A stretch of 64,000 nt of DNA from Viscum album (GCA_963277665.1 OY728142.1:7454001-7518000); one strand, 5' to 3'. Positions 35,065-47,194 are shown, counted from the first letter of the stretch. Made by a program: numbers and translations. Notes: generated by a model not told the origin, from the letters alone.

Positions 35065-36070
35065 GTTTCATTTAAAAAACATAAAATAAATAATATAAAT
35101 AGAGGCCTCCATATAAAATTGATAATTTATTATTGATACTATAACCAACACAACTCGGCTCTCCATGAGCCACCAACTCTCTCTTAGAGTAATAACTTGA
35201 ACCTATATATAATTAAAAGAAGTTTTACCCATAAACATTGAAAACATTGAAATGTTCATGGGTAGGGGGTTAATACCCCAAAAATTCATAAGATTTCCCC
35301 CCACTATCCTTGACTACCTTGAGTGGGTGTGATAATGGTGGTTGTATGTGTAGTATATCTAGGTGACTCTCAACCCACCCAAATCACAACACCAAAGTAA
35401 CAAGGAAAAATAAAATAAAATAAAATGAACAATATGTGCATGAATAAGGAAAAATTAACCAAAATTGATATAATAATAGAAAACAACTCACACACGACCA
35501 AGGAAAAACTTATGCACCTCAAATCACAAACTAAAATATCCAAGATCACCCTCAATACCCAATGCATTATAAAGTGAATGTATTTACTATAATCTCAAGA
35601 TTATCAAATAAATAAATACTAATAATTATATATAAGTTTAATCATACAACATATCCATACTATTCCACTATAATCTTAAAAATAGACCCTCATAAACACA
35701 CTCATAATACCTATTACTATACATGAATTTTTATACAAGGATAGATTGATCTTCTATAATTAAATTTATATGAGATAGAAAATCATGTAAAAAATCCTAA
35801 TCCTTATTGAAATTATGTATTAGTTTATACTAAGATAACAAAGGATACTCTACTACTATAGCTAAATCATGGAGTAACCCATACTCAAGAAAAAAAAAAT
35901 ATCCCCAATACCTTAACTTTGACACCTTGAATTAAAAATAAATACCTCATTGTTGGAGTATAAAATATAATCCACCCCATCCAAATATTTGGTTCTCAAA
36001 TAATAATACTATAAAATCCATCCAACATATTTTTAAATCATTTAATTAAAACCACAAAAAAAAGATAAAA
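35065..36070 (-). repeat. Dispersed LTR-like repeat, relative of 61890-62930
   Basis: Shared order of landmarks with 61890-62930: an ATAATAA(A/C)A block, a CATGAGCCA block (35175 and 62103), a pyrimidine-rich AACTCTCTCTTA or ACACCCTCTTAATT block, a GACTCTCAACCCAC or CCTCAACTCCCAT block, then a long A-rich stretch with AACTCACACAC. Orientation is judged minus from the promoter-like purine/pyrimidine pattern. No coding sequence is present; the ORF 35370-35567 is hydrophobic low-complexity. Confidence 0.45.
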
Positions 36071-36900
36071 AAAGAAGAACACCATAATTTTTTTTGTGGA
36101 AAACCAAAATCGGGAAAAATCAAAGGAAAAGGTAGCACTGGAAATCCACTATGAGATGGATTTTTTTAAACAATTTCTCATGGGGATACAAAACACACAC
36201 ACACACACACATATATATGGATAAATGGTAATACCCTATGTTGACTGAACTGGGATATATCGTAGGGTATTCACACCCACATCTCTATTCCGGATCAGTG
36301 ATGGACTGTGGTCTCAAGACTTTGTCCTGATCCCTATGCTTATATCGTTGAACCCCATGAAAAATTGATATCACAATGAAAAATTTTCAGATCAGGTGAA
36401 ATAGGATTATGTTCATGAATCCAAAAAACTCTACCTTGATCTGAATCCCCTATATGAAGCAACAAATCTCCAATATCCATAAGCATAACTCCGCCTCATC
36501 CAATGAATCCCTTTAGGTAAAAAATAAATATGAGAGACTGAAAAATCCCAAATAATGATAAAACTTGGAAATATGAATATCCTTGACCATCATATATCAA
36601 GGATTATCATTATTACCAACCTTGCTCAAAACAATATCCCCCTAGAAATAACACCTCTCACAAAATCATAGCACACATCAATATTTTTTGTACACTCATG
36701 AAATATATAATCCTTTGTGAGAAATATTTCACTTTTACCATCACAATAAAGTAAAGAAATATGTAGATTTGTACTGAGTTAACCAATAATTGCACTTAAT
36801 AAAATTACTTCTTTAATACCCCCAACAATAGCTATATACTCAACCTTAGTGATATCAAAGAATTTGGTTTTATCAACCCAGTATCTTATCTGTTTTTCAT
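36071..36900. other. Presumed 5' part of copia C2, LTR and leader not resolved
   Basis: A CCACTATGAGATGG-type stretch (about 36148), a compound (CA)n(TA)n microsatellite at 36192-36218 and a weak PBS-like TTGATATCACAATG near 36366 precede the C2 gag. I see no certain LTR boundary and no ORF of note. Confidence 0.35.
36192..36218. repeat. (CA)n(TA)n microsatellite
   Basis: About nine to ten CA units followed by four TA units. Shorter simple repeats lie at 25328-25341 (AC)7 and 20834-20852 (CATA)4-5. Confidence 0.9.
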
Positions 36901-36959
36901 GATTCAAAGAACATTGAATACCCAATCTACTTTTGTGATATTATTTTTATTTATCTCAA

Positions 36960-37640
36960 TAGAAACCATAAAGTTTGATATTCTAATTTTGGATTGAAAC
37001 ACCAAATTTTTGTTATGGAAGGTTATGATATGGGTTGTTCACACACATATGGATTTGTATGATGTATTGTTGGTATTCAAAAAGATTCCTAATTTATTTA
37101 TTATGGAGGAAAAAACAACAGAAGGATCATAAGGATATCTCACAAATCTAACTACAACTTTCAAATAATATTTTTCAAGATGTTTTGAAAGAGAAAAGAG
37201 TTACTATATTATGGATGGAATTAGACCAGATTTGTATGATGAAGAGTCTTACTAGAAATTTGTAATTGAAGTGAAGGTTATTCCCCCATTACATGTTAGA
37301 AGGTACATTTATTTTGAATCATGTAGCATTTTTTAAAGAATTTGTTTCTAATCTAGAAAATATAGAGGTGAGATATAAAGAATAATATTTGGAATTATTT
37401 TTTATGCTAGTTTCCTCTATATGTAACCTTTAGAGATAAAATTATGTATAATGATGACATAGTTACTCTCGATGATGTTTGTGAAGATTTTCTTTCAAAT
37501 GAGAAAATAATACGGCTTACATTTGGTTCTGAATCCCAGAAAGAGGATTAGGTTGTCAAAGGAAGAACAAGTGAAATAAATTTTTTTACTTTTAAAAAGG
37601 GTAGGTCAAAATCTTGAAATAAATATAAAACCAAAAATTA
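36960..37640 (+). pseudogene. C2 gag relic
   Basis: Readable pieces include TKFLLWKVMI and HMDLYDVL near 37000-37060 (start of the copia gag domain), LYDEESY and IEVKVIPPLHV near 37230-37300, VTLDDVCEDFLSNEK near 37467 (the conserved LTFDEV...LLSxE motif) and SESQKED...VVKGRTSE...KKGRSKS near 37530-37612, the basic linker before the zinc knuckle. The knuckle itself is not recognisable. Stops are frequent. Gag would assemble cytoplasmic particles; this copy cannot. Confidence 0.7.
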
Positions 37641-37799
37641 TTTTTAGAAGGGGAATATTGGATTTGAATATTTCAATCTACAAAATGAGAATAAAAAATA
37701 ATAGACCTATTGACCAGAAAAGAAAAAAAAACATAAAATTATGTTGAAGTCAATATATCATAGGATAATAAAAATGATGGGTAACTCCTAGTTCTTTCT

Positions 37800-38960
37800 C
37801 ATAGTGAATCTAAATTATGTGATTATTGGATTATTGATTAATCATTTAATTTTTTTATTTTTCCAAATCGATACTAGTTTTCAACATATGAAATTATGAA
37901 AAAGGTGATGTGTTAATGAAAAATAATGCACATTTCAAGATTGTTGGAATTTAAATCATTATAATTAAGATGTTTGATGGTGTTACGAGAACTCTTATAT
38001 ATATAAATCATGTCCCTAATATAACAAGAAATTTAATTTCTTTTAGTACTATTGATACAAATGGGTACAAGTACACTAGTGATGATATAGTTTTAAAAGT
38101 TTGTAAATGATCACTTATGATAAAAGGGTAGAAAAATTTGAAAGGCTGTATATTATTTAAGGTTCAAATTTCATTGGTGATGCAGATATTTCCAATCCTT
38201 TATCCGATGTAGATATTTCCAAATTAATACATGTGTGATTGGGACATATGAGTCAAAATAAAATTATTGAATTGAGTATGAGAGGACTTTTTGATGGCCA
38301 GGGTATCAACAAGTTGTAATTTTGTGAGAACTGTATATTTGGGAAGAGAAAAAGAGATAGATTCAGAGAGGGAACTAATAATTTTAAGGGGACACTCTAC
38401 TATATTCATTATGGTATTTGTGGTCTATACATAGTTAATTTTATAGGCAGTTCAAGCTACATGTTAACAATTATTGATGTTTTTTAGGAAATTTTTGGAT
38501 TTCTTCTTGAAGAATAAAAATTAAGTCATTAAAACTTTAAAGTAGTGGAATATTATTATTAAAAAGAAAACTTGGAGAAAAGTTATGTGTATTCATATAA
38601 GAAATGACATTGAATTTTTTTCAAATGAATTCAATTCATTTTTCAAAGAAAAATAAATTTTGTGGTATTTGAAATTTATTGGTACTCAACAGTAAAATAT
38701 TGTGGCTGAATAAATGAACAGGGAATTGATGGAGAAGGTATGATGTATTCTCTCTAACTCTCATGTACCCAAATGTTTTTGGGATGATGGTGATATAACC
38801 ATGTGTTTGATAATTAATTAGTCTCCCTCAAATGATATTGGAAAGAAGACTCTAAATGTCTTATGTTCAAGTTCTCCTACATCATACTTTGATTTTAAAA
38901 TATATGAATGTCCTGTTTATGCTCATGTAGGTAATAGAAAATTACAACCCAAAATCAGAA
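37800..38960 (+). pseudogene. C2 protease and integrase relic
   Basis: The protease region is represented by IKMFDGVTRTLIYINHVPNI and TRNLISFSTIDTNGYKYTSDD near 37965-38075. The active-site Asp motif has decayed. The pre-integrase zinc region follows near 38230: LGHMSQNKIIELSMRGLFDGQ with FCENCIFGKRKR (about 38323), retaining the CxxC pair. Integrase core text includes SYMLTIIDVF (about 38457), GTQQ-stop-NIVAE-stop-MNRELMEKV near 38682 and FLG near 38970. Numerous stops and shifts interrupt it, and the GGEF-type Asp motif has degenerated. Confidence 0.78.
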
Positions 38961-39284
38961 AGTGTAATTTTCTTGGTTAAAAATTAGGTGGTAAAGGATA
39001 AAAGTTGTGATATCCTAAAAGAAGAAAAGTTATTGTTGGTAGGAATATAATATTTTATGAGAATTTTATGCTAAGTCCCTCATGGTCGAATGATTTGAGA
39101 CCACATAAATGTAGAACTTATGTTAAAGTTGGGTTTCAGTCAATTTCAACGACAAATTAATCATCTCAGGATAACCCTGATATGTCAAGTGATATTTCAT
39201 CTTCTCCACCACCATCAAATTATTCTATTAAAAAATAAAAACATAGAAGAAATATAATACCTCTATAGAAGTACGTTGAGGCTA

Positions 39285-39561
39285 ACTCAATGGCTTATGC
39301 ACTAAATATGGATGAAGATATTAATTTGAATGAAGCACCTATAAATTATTTAGGTACAATTAGTTGTAACAATTCAAGTAGATGGATGATGGATATGAAA
39401 AAAGAGATGGAGTCTCTTCATATAAATTCTACATGAGAGTTGGTGAAATTACTTAAGGGTAATAAATATGTACATTGAAAATGAGTGTTAAATAAGAAAG
39501 AATATGTCCTAGGAGTTGGAGGATCAAGATATAAAGCATGTTTAATTGCTAAAGGACTATT
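39285..39561 (+). pseudogene. C2 reverse transcriptase start, truncated by the TRIM
   Basis: Reads AYALNMDEDINLNEAPINYLG, then SSRWMMDMKKEMESLHINST, ELVKLLKGNKYVH, VLNKKEYV and SRYKACLIAKGL. These are the conserved first motifs of copia RT (W-x-x-A-M-x-x-E, T-W-E-L-V, K-W-V-F-K-x-K and Y-K-A-R-L-V-A-K-G). The frame stops being RT exactly where the TRIM LTR begins. Confidence 0.8.
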
Positions 39562-40025
39562 TGGTGAAAAATAATATCCCACATCAATTTCTGTATGGAA
39601 TGGTAGGTGATATATAAGCTTGAATTATGTAATCTTATAACCAATTGGTTTAAGGATGGAACCCTATAATAGATTATGTTTTAGAATGATAAATTATGGA
39701 CCAGAGTAATTGAATCCTGACAAGTGGTATTGGAATTATGGTGTGATGTGGGTGGCCTTAAACAAATTTTACAATGATAACGATGGTTTTTTTGAAGAAT
39801 GTAAATTCATGGTGGTGTCTTATGTTGAAAGTATTATTGATAATAGTGGTTAGGTGGTGTGTTATGATGAAGAGAAAAATGATGGTGAAATATGGATAGA
39901 TTATGTAGATTGTTGTTAAAGGTGAGACCAGAATGTGTGGTATTTGGTTTAAGGGGAGGATTATTGGATGGAAACCCAAAATACCACATCAGTTTCTACA
40001 ATAATGATGATCGGAATATATAACT
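39562..40025 (+). mobile_element. TRIM (terminal-repeat retrotransposon in miniature), 3' LTR truncated
   Basis: A 161-bp LTR (39562-39722, TG...CA) is followed by a PBS-like TGGTATTGGAA at 39725. The internal region is only about 230 bp, non-coding, and contains GTGGTTAGGTGGTGTG. A PPT-like TTTAAGGGGAGGATTAT (39948-39964) precedes a second LTR start, TGGATGGAAACCC. The two LTR starts share CCCACATCAATTTCTG against CCACATCAGTTTCTA, and GATATATAAG against GAATATATAAC. The second LTR loses similarity after about 40025. The internal text closely resembles TRIM sequences I recall from other angiosperms. It has no coding capacity; a TRIM would be mobilised by enzymes of autonomous elements. Confidence 0.75.
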
Positions 40026-40674
40026 AGGTATACCTGGAACTATCTTCAAAAATAAATCCAACTCACTCTATCATTTAGGAATAACTTTCCTTATATTAAT
40101 TTAACAACACATTTCTTAAGGATTATCATTATAACCCAAACCATAACCGATAATCAATTACCTAAGGCAATTTAATTTTCATACAAGTCTAACATGACAC
40201 ATGAAAAAAATAAAAATAATGAAAGAATAGTTATTTATGTAAATATATTAATCATACATTTATCAACAAACCATAGAGTAAAGACCACCTGCCTTAAATG
40301 TCACCCAAAACATATTCATAGTCTCAAACATCAAACGTCACCAAAAAACATATTCACAGTCCCAACCATCAAAATTTATATATGACACTATTTATAAAGA
40401 AAAACCTAATATTATATAAACATACTCATAAAAAATTATTAATTTGATGAAACACTCATTGAGAAACATAATGATGCATGCTCCCCTCACTAATTCCTCT
40501 TATACTTTCCCATTGTAAAATCCCCATCATCTGAGTGAGTTTTTTTTCATGCATTGGAAAAAACCACACTCAAAATCCCTAGATATGATATACCATAATA
40601 AAAAAGGGATAATAAGACATAAAAATAATAGAATAAATATAAATCCTCTACTTTGTATATGGAGTAAGAAATGT
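40026..40674. other. Non-coding stretch between TRIM and C3
   Basis: AT-rich. A short duplication of CACCCAAAACATATTCATAGTC / CACCAAAAAACATATTCACAGTC-like units is present at 40302-40364. No ORF with a known motif (40194-40385 is not recognised). Confidence 0.4.
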
Positions 40675-42323
40675 TAGCCCAATTAGGTTAAATAACCTGA
40701 GGGCGGGGGGGGGGGAAATCAGGGTATGAAAGATTAAAAATACTACCCCTTCAGATCTTGATTTGTCTTTAAGAAAACATTTTTCTCTATTTTCTTATCT
40801 CAATGTATGAGCATACATTAAATCATGCACGAGACTGAACAATTTTTACTTGGTTCACCCTCACTGGGATATATATAAGGAGCATAGAATGAAAATGTTC
40901 TGATTATACAAAATCCACTAAGGATCACTACTAATAATTGTGGTCTAGGATAGATATTTTCTACACCCAAGCTCACTACCTTTACAAGTTTTAGGGATAG
41001 TAAACTATTTTTCAAAGGGTCCCTCCCTATGTCTCTTTATATGTCTCACTATTGGTGGAAAGAATCACCATATTCCTCTTCCTTTTCCCACTACTCTGGA
41101 AAGGAACCGCACATAGTTTATGGACTTGTAGGTATTTTCATTTTCATGAAATAACACATCATGAATTGTAGGTACATGCTCTATTGAAGTTAATTTTTCA
41201 CATATATATGAAATCCACTTTTCCATGTACTATTAGTTAGTGAAAATTGATTTTGTGAACTGTTTTAAGTCCCTTTGAGAACAAACTGCTTCCTCTGCAA
41301 ACTGCACTACACCATGTAGTGTGTATTCTTCTTGGACCAACTCTCATCCATAGACTATCTTTACTTTCATGAAATTTCTCTCATTCTTCTGAACACTTCT
41401 TACATGGACCAACTCTTCCTTTGAGGACCATCCTTGATTTTCAAATGAGTTCCACTTCCACAGATAACCTCTTCCCCATAGTTCCTTCTTCCTTTATGGG
41501 CTATAATTACCTATAAAATTCATTTGTAAACCATTCCCGTGAACCGATTCACCCTTTTTCAGAATCCTCCCTCACAAACCTCTTCTCCTTCATGGGATCC
41601 CCACGAACTATTTAGAACTTAGCCGAATTTATTCCCAGAGAGAAGATATTTTCTAATGAAAAAAATGATCTATGGAATACTGAGATTAGTGGTCCTTATA
41701 TAGAAAAATAGATCCAAAAAACACACTAATCAATTTTACTTAAGTCTTTGATGTGGTACGACCTTCACTGTGTACTATGCTCCTCCATGAACTGTCTTTC
41801 CCTACGCAGCCTATGTAGCGCCTTTACTCCTCTTCAATGACCGATCTATTCTGTGATAAAATCTATCAACTTCTTCAAAAATCACGTCCTCACTTTCTCA
41901 AATGATGATACATCCTACATACCATAGGCCTTGTGAAAACTACTTTCCTCCCACAAAATTTAGGCCTTACTCCAAACTATATTCCCTACATGCTCCACGT
42001 ATTGAGCTTCATGGTTTGCATAGTGCTTCTATATAGATTCCTTTGCTGATTTTACATCACCATTCCATGTACCTCCCATGTGGTCCATTAATTGTTCTTT
42101 GTGGTCCGTGAACTATGTACTCATATGAATAAAATATTCCTTTACCAAAAAAAAAACTCCCAATTTTGAGACCCAAAAAGTAAGAAAACATTGGGAAACT
42201 ATGCCACCTTAAAAACCTTCTTCGACAACATCAACCATATTCATTCACGGTAATCTAGATTTTTTCAAAAAATATAATCACACCTAAAAACACTGAGTGG
42301 ATGCCTTGATGTATTTTTCCCAA
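40675..42323 (-). repeat. C3 3' LTR
   Basis: The left end is aligned with the C5 LTR through ACCTGAGGG...GGGG...AATC (an 11-base G run lies at 40705-40715), then GAACAATTTTTACTTGGTTCACC and CTCACTACCTTTACAAG. The right end abuts a G-rich tract like the C5 PPT (minus strand AACACAAAGGGGGGGTTATT). It contains many copies of a short GGTCCATGAACT-like motif (41330-42130), apparently the counterpart of the motif cluster in the C5 LTR. Exact termini are uncertain by about ten bases. Confidence 0.6.
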
Positions 42324-42829
42324 TAACCCCCCCTTTGTGTTTGTTGAAAACTCTTCATATTTTGATACCTCATTTATATCTTCTTCCATTTTTAACCAAC
42401 ATTATCTTCTTAATATTAAGACAATGATAAATGATTTTCTAAACACATACTCTAATCCCACATGATCCATGATCGTCATGATAAACAAGAGTATAGTGAA
42501 AATTTCAACAATGAATCACTTCATTCCATTCCAAAACCACTCTTCTACTTTCATCACAGACCTCATATATTGTGATATATAATATTTGATTGATCACTTC
42601 TAGAATCGTTAGGTTTAATAATCCCCCTATCTCACTTTTCCCCCTAGAAACTTATCCCCTTGTCTTTATTAAGGAAATTTCTACCATTTTATATCCATAA
42701 TTTCCCCCCTTTTTCAATGAACTAGAAAGTCACTTCTTCATGGTCTACCACAGGGTAAAGAACATAGATTAACACATTAGGGAAAAATAAAACATACCTT
42801 GTGGAGAAGGGTACCATATCCATACTTTT

Positions 42830-44350
42830 TCAAGTGTAGGAAGTTGACTAAACTCCAAGAGCCATCCGATGCCATTCAAATGCTTATTTGGACAAGGCCT
42901 TTGTTAGAATGTCTACAACCTATTGTTTTGTAGGCATATAATCTAGCTTCCCATGCCCTTACTTCACCTTATACTTGATAAAATGATACTTTATTTCAAT
43001 GTTCTTTGTCCTAGAGTTATAGAATATATTTTTCTAAGATTTATAGAACTCGAATTATCATAGTGGATTCCGATCAGAGACTTCACTTCAACTCCCATAT
43101 CATCAAGCTACTGGTTCAACCATAATAACTATGTGCATTCTTGAGTAGCTGCTATATATTCATATTCTATGGTGATCAATGAAATGAAATCCTATTTCTT
43201 TCTTAGCCAAGAAATACAAAATCTACCAAGATATAAATCACCACCGATGTTTATTTTCTATCTTCTACTGAACTTTCCCAATCTGCGTCCATATATCCCA
43301 ATAACTCTTGCTGAGATTTTTCATTGTACATGAAATTTAAATCCACCATGCCCTTAATATACCGAAGTATTATTTTTATTGAAATCATGTGGCTTTACTT
43401 GGGTTTTCTTTGATTCTATGCTACTTTACATGTGAAATAAACAATATCTAGTCATGTCCCTATCAAGTACAAAAAGCTTCCAATGTTTTGCCTATATTCA
43501 GTGACATTAACCACTTATCCTTCATTTTCCCATGACAGTTTCATCCAAGTAGCCACCAGAGTCATCATATCCTTGGAATTATCCATTCAAAAACTTCTCA
43601 AAACCTCCTTGGCATATTTATATTGAGAAATTAATATTATATTCTTTCCTTGTGTTACCTATAAACCAAGAAAAAACATCAGTTCACCAATCATTGACAT
43701 TTAGAACTCACTTTTCATGAATTCAGAAAGTTCTTTTCACTATGCTTCATCTGGTCCACCAAATATTATGTAATCAACATAAACTAGTACTGCCATCCTT
43801 TGATTATTGTCATTGTTTACATAGAGATTGTAATCAACTACACCATGCTAGAAACTGAGTTTCTTCAAAAACTGATCGATCCTTGAATACCATGCTCTTG
43901 GTGATATTTTCAACCAATACAATACATTTTTCAGCCAAAATAATATATTATCATATTCATAAATGAGAAAACCATATGGTTTCTCAATATACACTTATTA
44001 TTCCAAAAAACCCATTCAGAATTGCTGATTTGATATCCATCCTTATTTCCACTGCTATGGCCAATAATAGTCTGATTGTCACTAGCCTTGAAATAGGTGA
44101 AAATGTCTCAACAACATCAATAACCTCTATCTGGGTTTACCCTTTTCACACCATTCATACTTTGTTTTGAATCACTATGTTTTAATCATTCATCTTATTG
44201 TGAAAGACCCATTTAGTCTACATGAAATTCGTATTTGTTAGTATTGAAACAATCTCCCATGTATGATTCTTCTCAATTTGGTCAAGCTCTTCATTCATAG
44301 CCTAAACCCAATTATCATATCCAACTACTTCATAAAAACATTTTGGACCT
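42830..44350 (-). pseudogene. C3 reverse transcriptase and RNase H relic
   Basis: The minus strand reads, from high to low coordinates, the RT start (KNHTWEIV near 44260, TKWVFHNK near 44210), the palm motif YVDYIIFGG with its last catalytic Asp replaced by Tyr (43770-43781), then RNase H with FYNSRTKNIEIKYHFIKYKVK near 43020 and VVDILTKALS near 42900. Stops and shifts are frequent. The replaced catalytic residue and the stops mean no activity. Order and motifs mirror the better preserved C5 pol. Confidence 0.78.
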
Positions 44351-44899
44351 ACCTGTGATAACTACAATGCCTGATCTAGAGTCTTCATTCTCCTTGTCTG
44401 CACTAGCACTATTTGATCACCAATCATGTTTTGTCTATCAATATCAACTCTTATTGTTGGTCTCTATGAAGACACTAATTTATTCTCATACTTCTCATCG
44501 TATGAGTTTTCTTCTCAGTTGGCCTCTAGAACTAGAACATCCCCTGATCTACTTATCTCATCACTATCCTCCAGAGTCTGATAATGTATTTGATGAAGTT
44601 TATATTCATTCTATGTTATATTTACATCATAGGTTTCAACTACCTTTCCCATCTTCTTATTGAAACATTTATATAATTTACTTTTCTTTGATTATCCAAG
44701 AAATATACCTTAATATCCATGAGATTCAAGCTTCCTATGTTTCTTATTATTGATAATGAAACAGTTACTTATGAAGATAAAAAAGTACTTCAGTGATGGA
44801 TTATTTCCATACCACATCTCTTTTGGAGTATTTTCTTCTAGAGCTCTATTAGATATTTAGACCTATTTCAAGATAGATTCCTTCCATACTTTCTCAAGT

Positions 44900-45990
44900 A
44901 GGTCATTTTTGATAAAAATTGTTCAGGACATGTTTTTGATGATCTAATTTATACTCTTAACCACACAATTTTGTTGAGGAGTTATTACTACTGATAATTT
45001 ATGCCTTATCCCATGTTTCTCAAGATAATATTCCACTTGACTATTTTTTAATTCTATACCATTATCTATACGAAACTTCAAAATCTTCTTTCCATGAATC
45101 CTTTCAGATACCCTTTGATATTGTTTTTTGAAATCGAACACATTAGACTTGTGGGAAATGAAAAATCCCCATTCCATCCTATTAAAATCATCAATTAATA
45201 TAACATAATATATCCTACTATATATAGATCTTGGTGAAATAAGTCCACAGACATCAATATGCACCAAATCAAGCACTCTTGTTAACCTTTTCTATTTTTC
45301 CTTATATGTCTTTCGAGTAATATTCCCTTGTTGACAAGAATCACACATATGCATATGATCACGTGATAAATTTGGGAGTTCTTGAGAAATATCACATTTC
45401 ACCAGATCTTACAAGGATTTTTGGCTCAAGTGGCCAGTACATTTATTCTATAAATTGTTTTCTTCATACTTGGAAATAAATAAAATATTTTCTTCTCCAC
45501 TTACATGGTATATATTTTATTTCATATGATTTCTCTACAAAAAAACTGTGACATATTTTTTACTTTATGAAACATAATTTCCTTGAGAAGATTATGAAAT
45601 GTCTCAAGTCACATAGTTGACTAACACTGAGAAAATTGCGACCGATACCTTAAACATCTAAGACATCAACACGTCTCATATCTCTTCCCTCAAACTTGGA
45701 TTTTCCTAATCCAAAATTCTTTAGGACTTAATCATTACCAAATATTATGGTAACTTCTTTATCATACCTGATTCTTGTCACAATATCTTTATTTCTTATT
45801 ATATGATAACTGTATCCACCGTAAATGATTCATATTCTAGTACGATCTAATTATTTGAATAAAATATCTACAACCACTTTTTGTTCATATCTCTTATTAT
45901 TGATCTATGTTTTTGACTTCATACCTAATATAGATTTATGATCATTATCTTCCTCGGTGTATGATGTAAAATCTTCATCTTCTAGAATTG
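44900..45990 (-). pseudogene. C3 protease and integrase relic
   Basis: An open stretch of 110 codons (45276 to 44944) contains LVHIDVCGLI (first catalytic Asp), YYVILIDDFNRMEWGFFI, KILKFRIDNGIE (second Asp, in the degenerate D-N-G box) and TPQQNCVVKSIN; the Glu that follows the N-G motif has been lost. Upstream (45900-45600) lies VTIIFGND and FLSVSQLCDL, the C-terminal half of the copia protease. It supports a copia element in minus orientation. Gag should lie above 46000 but is not there. Confidence 0.82.
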
Positions 45991-46229
45991 AAAATCAATT
46001 TTTTATTTTCATCTCATTTTATGATACATTTCACTGCTGTTTGTGACCAGATTCAGGATGAATTGATCCATGATGCTGCAATCCAAGTCCTCATCACCCC
46101 AAATCTCCTATAAAACATCAAAACATCCTAGAGATCTCATTGATGGTAGTAGAGGCCCTATAGTGGTACATCAGTTGATGAAGGAGATCGGGGGATCAAT
46201 GATCTATACAATCCTCAAAAATAAGAACT

Positions 46230-46990
46230 AAAGTGACTGGTCCTTGATGACGAAGGTTATCCTCTAATAACAAAGACTCTGGGATGCCGTTGACACCAGT
46301 AGTGTTAAACTCTAGGAATATTGGATGGCACTGGAGGTTATCCTATGCACTATACCACTAGAGATGATATCCATACTCACCATCATGTCAAGTAACTAGG
46401 AATCATGGGACACTATCAAGATCATGTGCATCATCATTGATCACATATGAAAGGACAATTATCAGAATATCTGCAAGGAGTATGAAGGAATTACTTTTCA
46501 CAATGGTGAATCAGTGGATGTCTTCATAATGAGGCTCACCAGGTTGGTCAACCAACTCAAAATCCTCAGTAATCTAGAGCCTCAAAAAAGGCCATTGAGA
46601 AGTACCTATTCTCATCCAAGTTCTCCCAAATTTATCTTTCAATTGAGACACTCCTTGAAATATTCAACCTATCTATGGAGGAGGTAATAAGGATACTCAA
46701 AGAAAGGTAGGAACATTTTGAGCCAATACTCACTACTGATAATGGAGGGAAACTGCTCCTCACCGATGAGGAGTGGGTTAAATAGATAATGTATTGATAG
46801 ATAGAGGAGGTATCCTTCAATGTATCTATGTCCAGAAACCAGCACTACCAAAAACCATGAAGAAAGATAAACAATGACAATGGTGGAAATTTAAGGGATA
46901 ACTGAGGAGCTGGTGGAAGCATTGATGTCTCAAGATACTAATGTAGCTATTATTGAAAAATGGGTCACTAGGAAAAAGATTGCTGTAATA
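46230..46990 (+). pseudogene. C4 gag relic (UBN2-type) with CCHC remnant
   Basis: Readable pieces are DWSLMTKVIL and QRLWDAVDTSSVKL near 46234-46310, ESWDTIKIMCI near 46400, then KEYEGITFHNGESVDVFIMRLTRLVNQL near 46475-46555. The last is characteristic of the UBN2 gag family of copia elements. A knuckle remnant at 46942-46986 reads C-S-Y-Y-stop-K-M-G-H-stop-E-K-D-C, with the second cysteine replaced by Tyr. Stops are interspersed. Confidence 0.78.
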
Positions 46991-47194
46991 GACTAAAATA
47001 GGATAAGGCCCTTCTAACCCATGGTGATGATGATGAACCCACGCTTATTATTCAAGTTGTGTTCACTACGGTTCCTGATACCCCATCAATATTATCCGCC
47101 ACTCCCAATTCCCCACCACTCTAAATAAATCCTCTACAGCCATTTGAGGAAAAGGTAATTACACAATAGGCTCAGAAGGAGGTGTGGAATGATG

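Larger units (their letters stand above)
36900..39561 (+). mobile_element. C2: Ty1/copia retrotransposon relic
   Basis: Plus-strand gag, protease, integrase and the beginning of RT can be read in order through many stops and small shifts (see the component entries). The element is cut at 39561 by a TRIM insertion within RT; RT palm, RNase H and the 3' end were not recognised beyond it. The gene order PR-IN-RT is diagnostic of copia. The relic is very degraded, so it is probably old. Confidence 0.8.
40675..46030 (-). mobile_element. C3: Ty1/copia retrotransposon relic, relative of C5
   Basis: Minus-strand reading: protease and integrase (about 45990 to 44900), RT (about 44350 to 43400), RNase H (to about 42830), PPT-like tract near 42325-42335 and 3' LTR (about 42323 to 40675). 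The LTR shares landmarks with the C5 LTR, notably ACTTGGTTCACC at 40849 and AAGGAGCATA at 40877. Gag and the 5' LTR are absent: the element ends abruptly near 46030 against the oppositely oriented C4. All frames have stops. Confidence 0.78.

Noticed and set aside
40705..40715. Run of 11 G as a possible assembly gap or engineered tail
   Set aside because: It aligns with the G-rich GAGAGGGGAGGGG segment of the related C5 LTR, so it is a natural drifted G tract.
44343..44663. 106-codon plus-strand ORF
   Set aside because: Antisense to the C3 RT/integrase junction; no recognisable motif.
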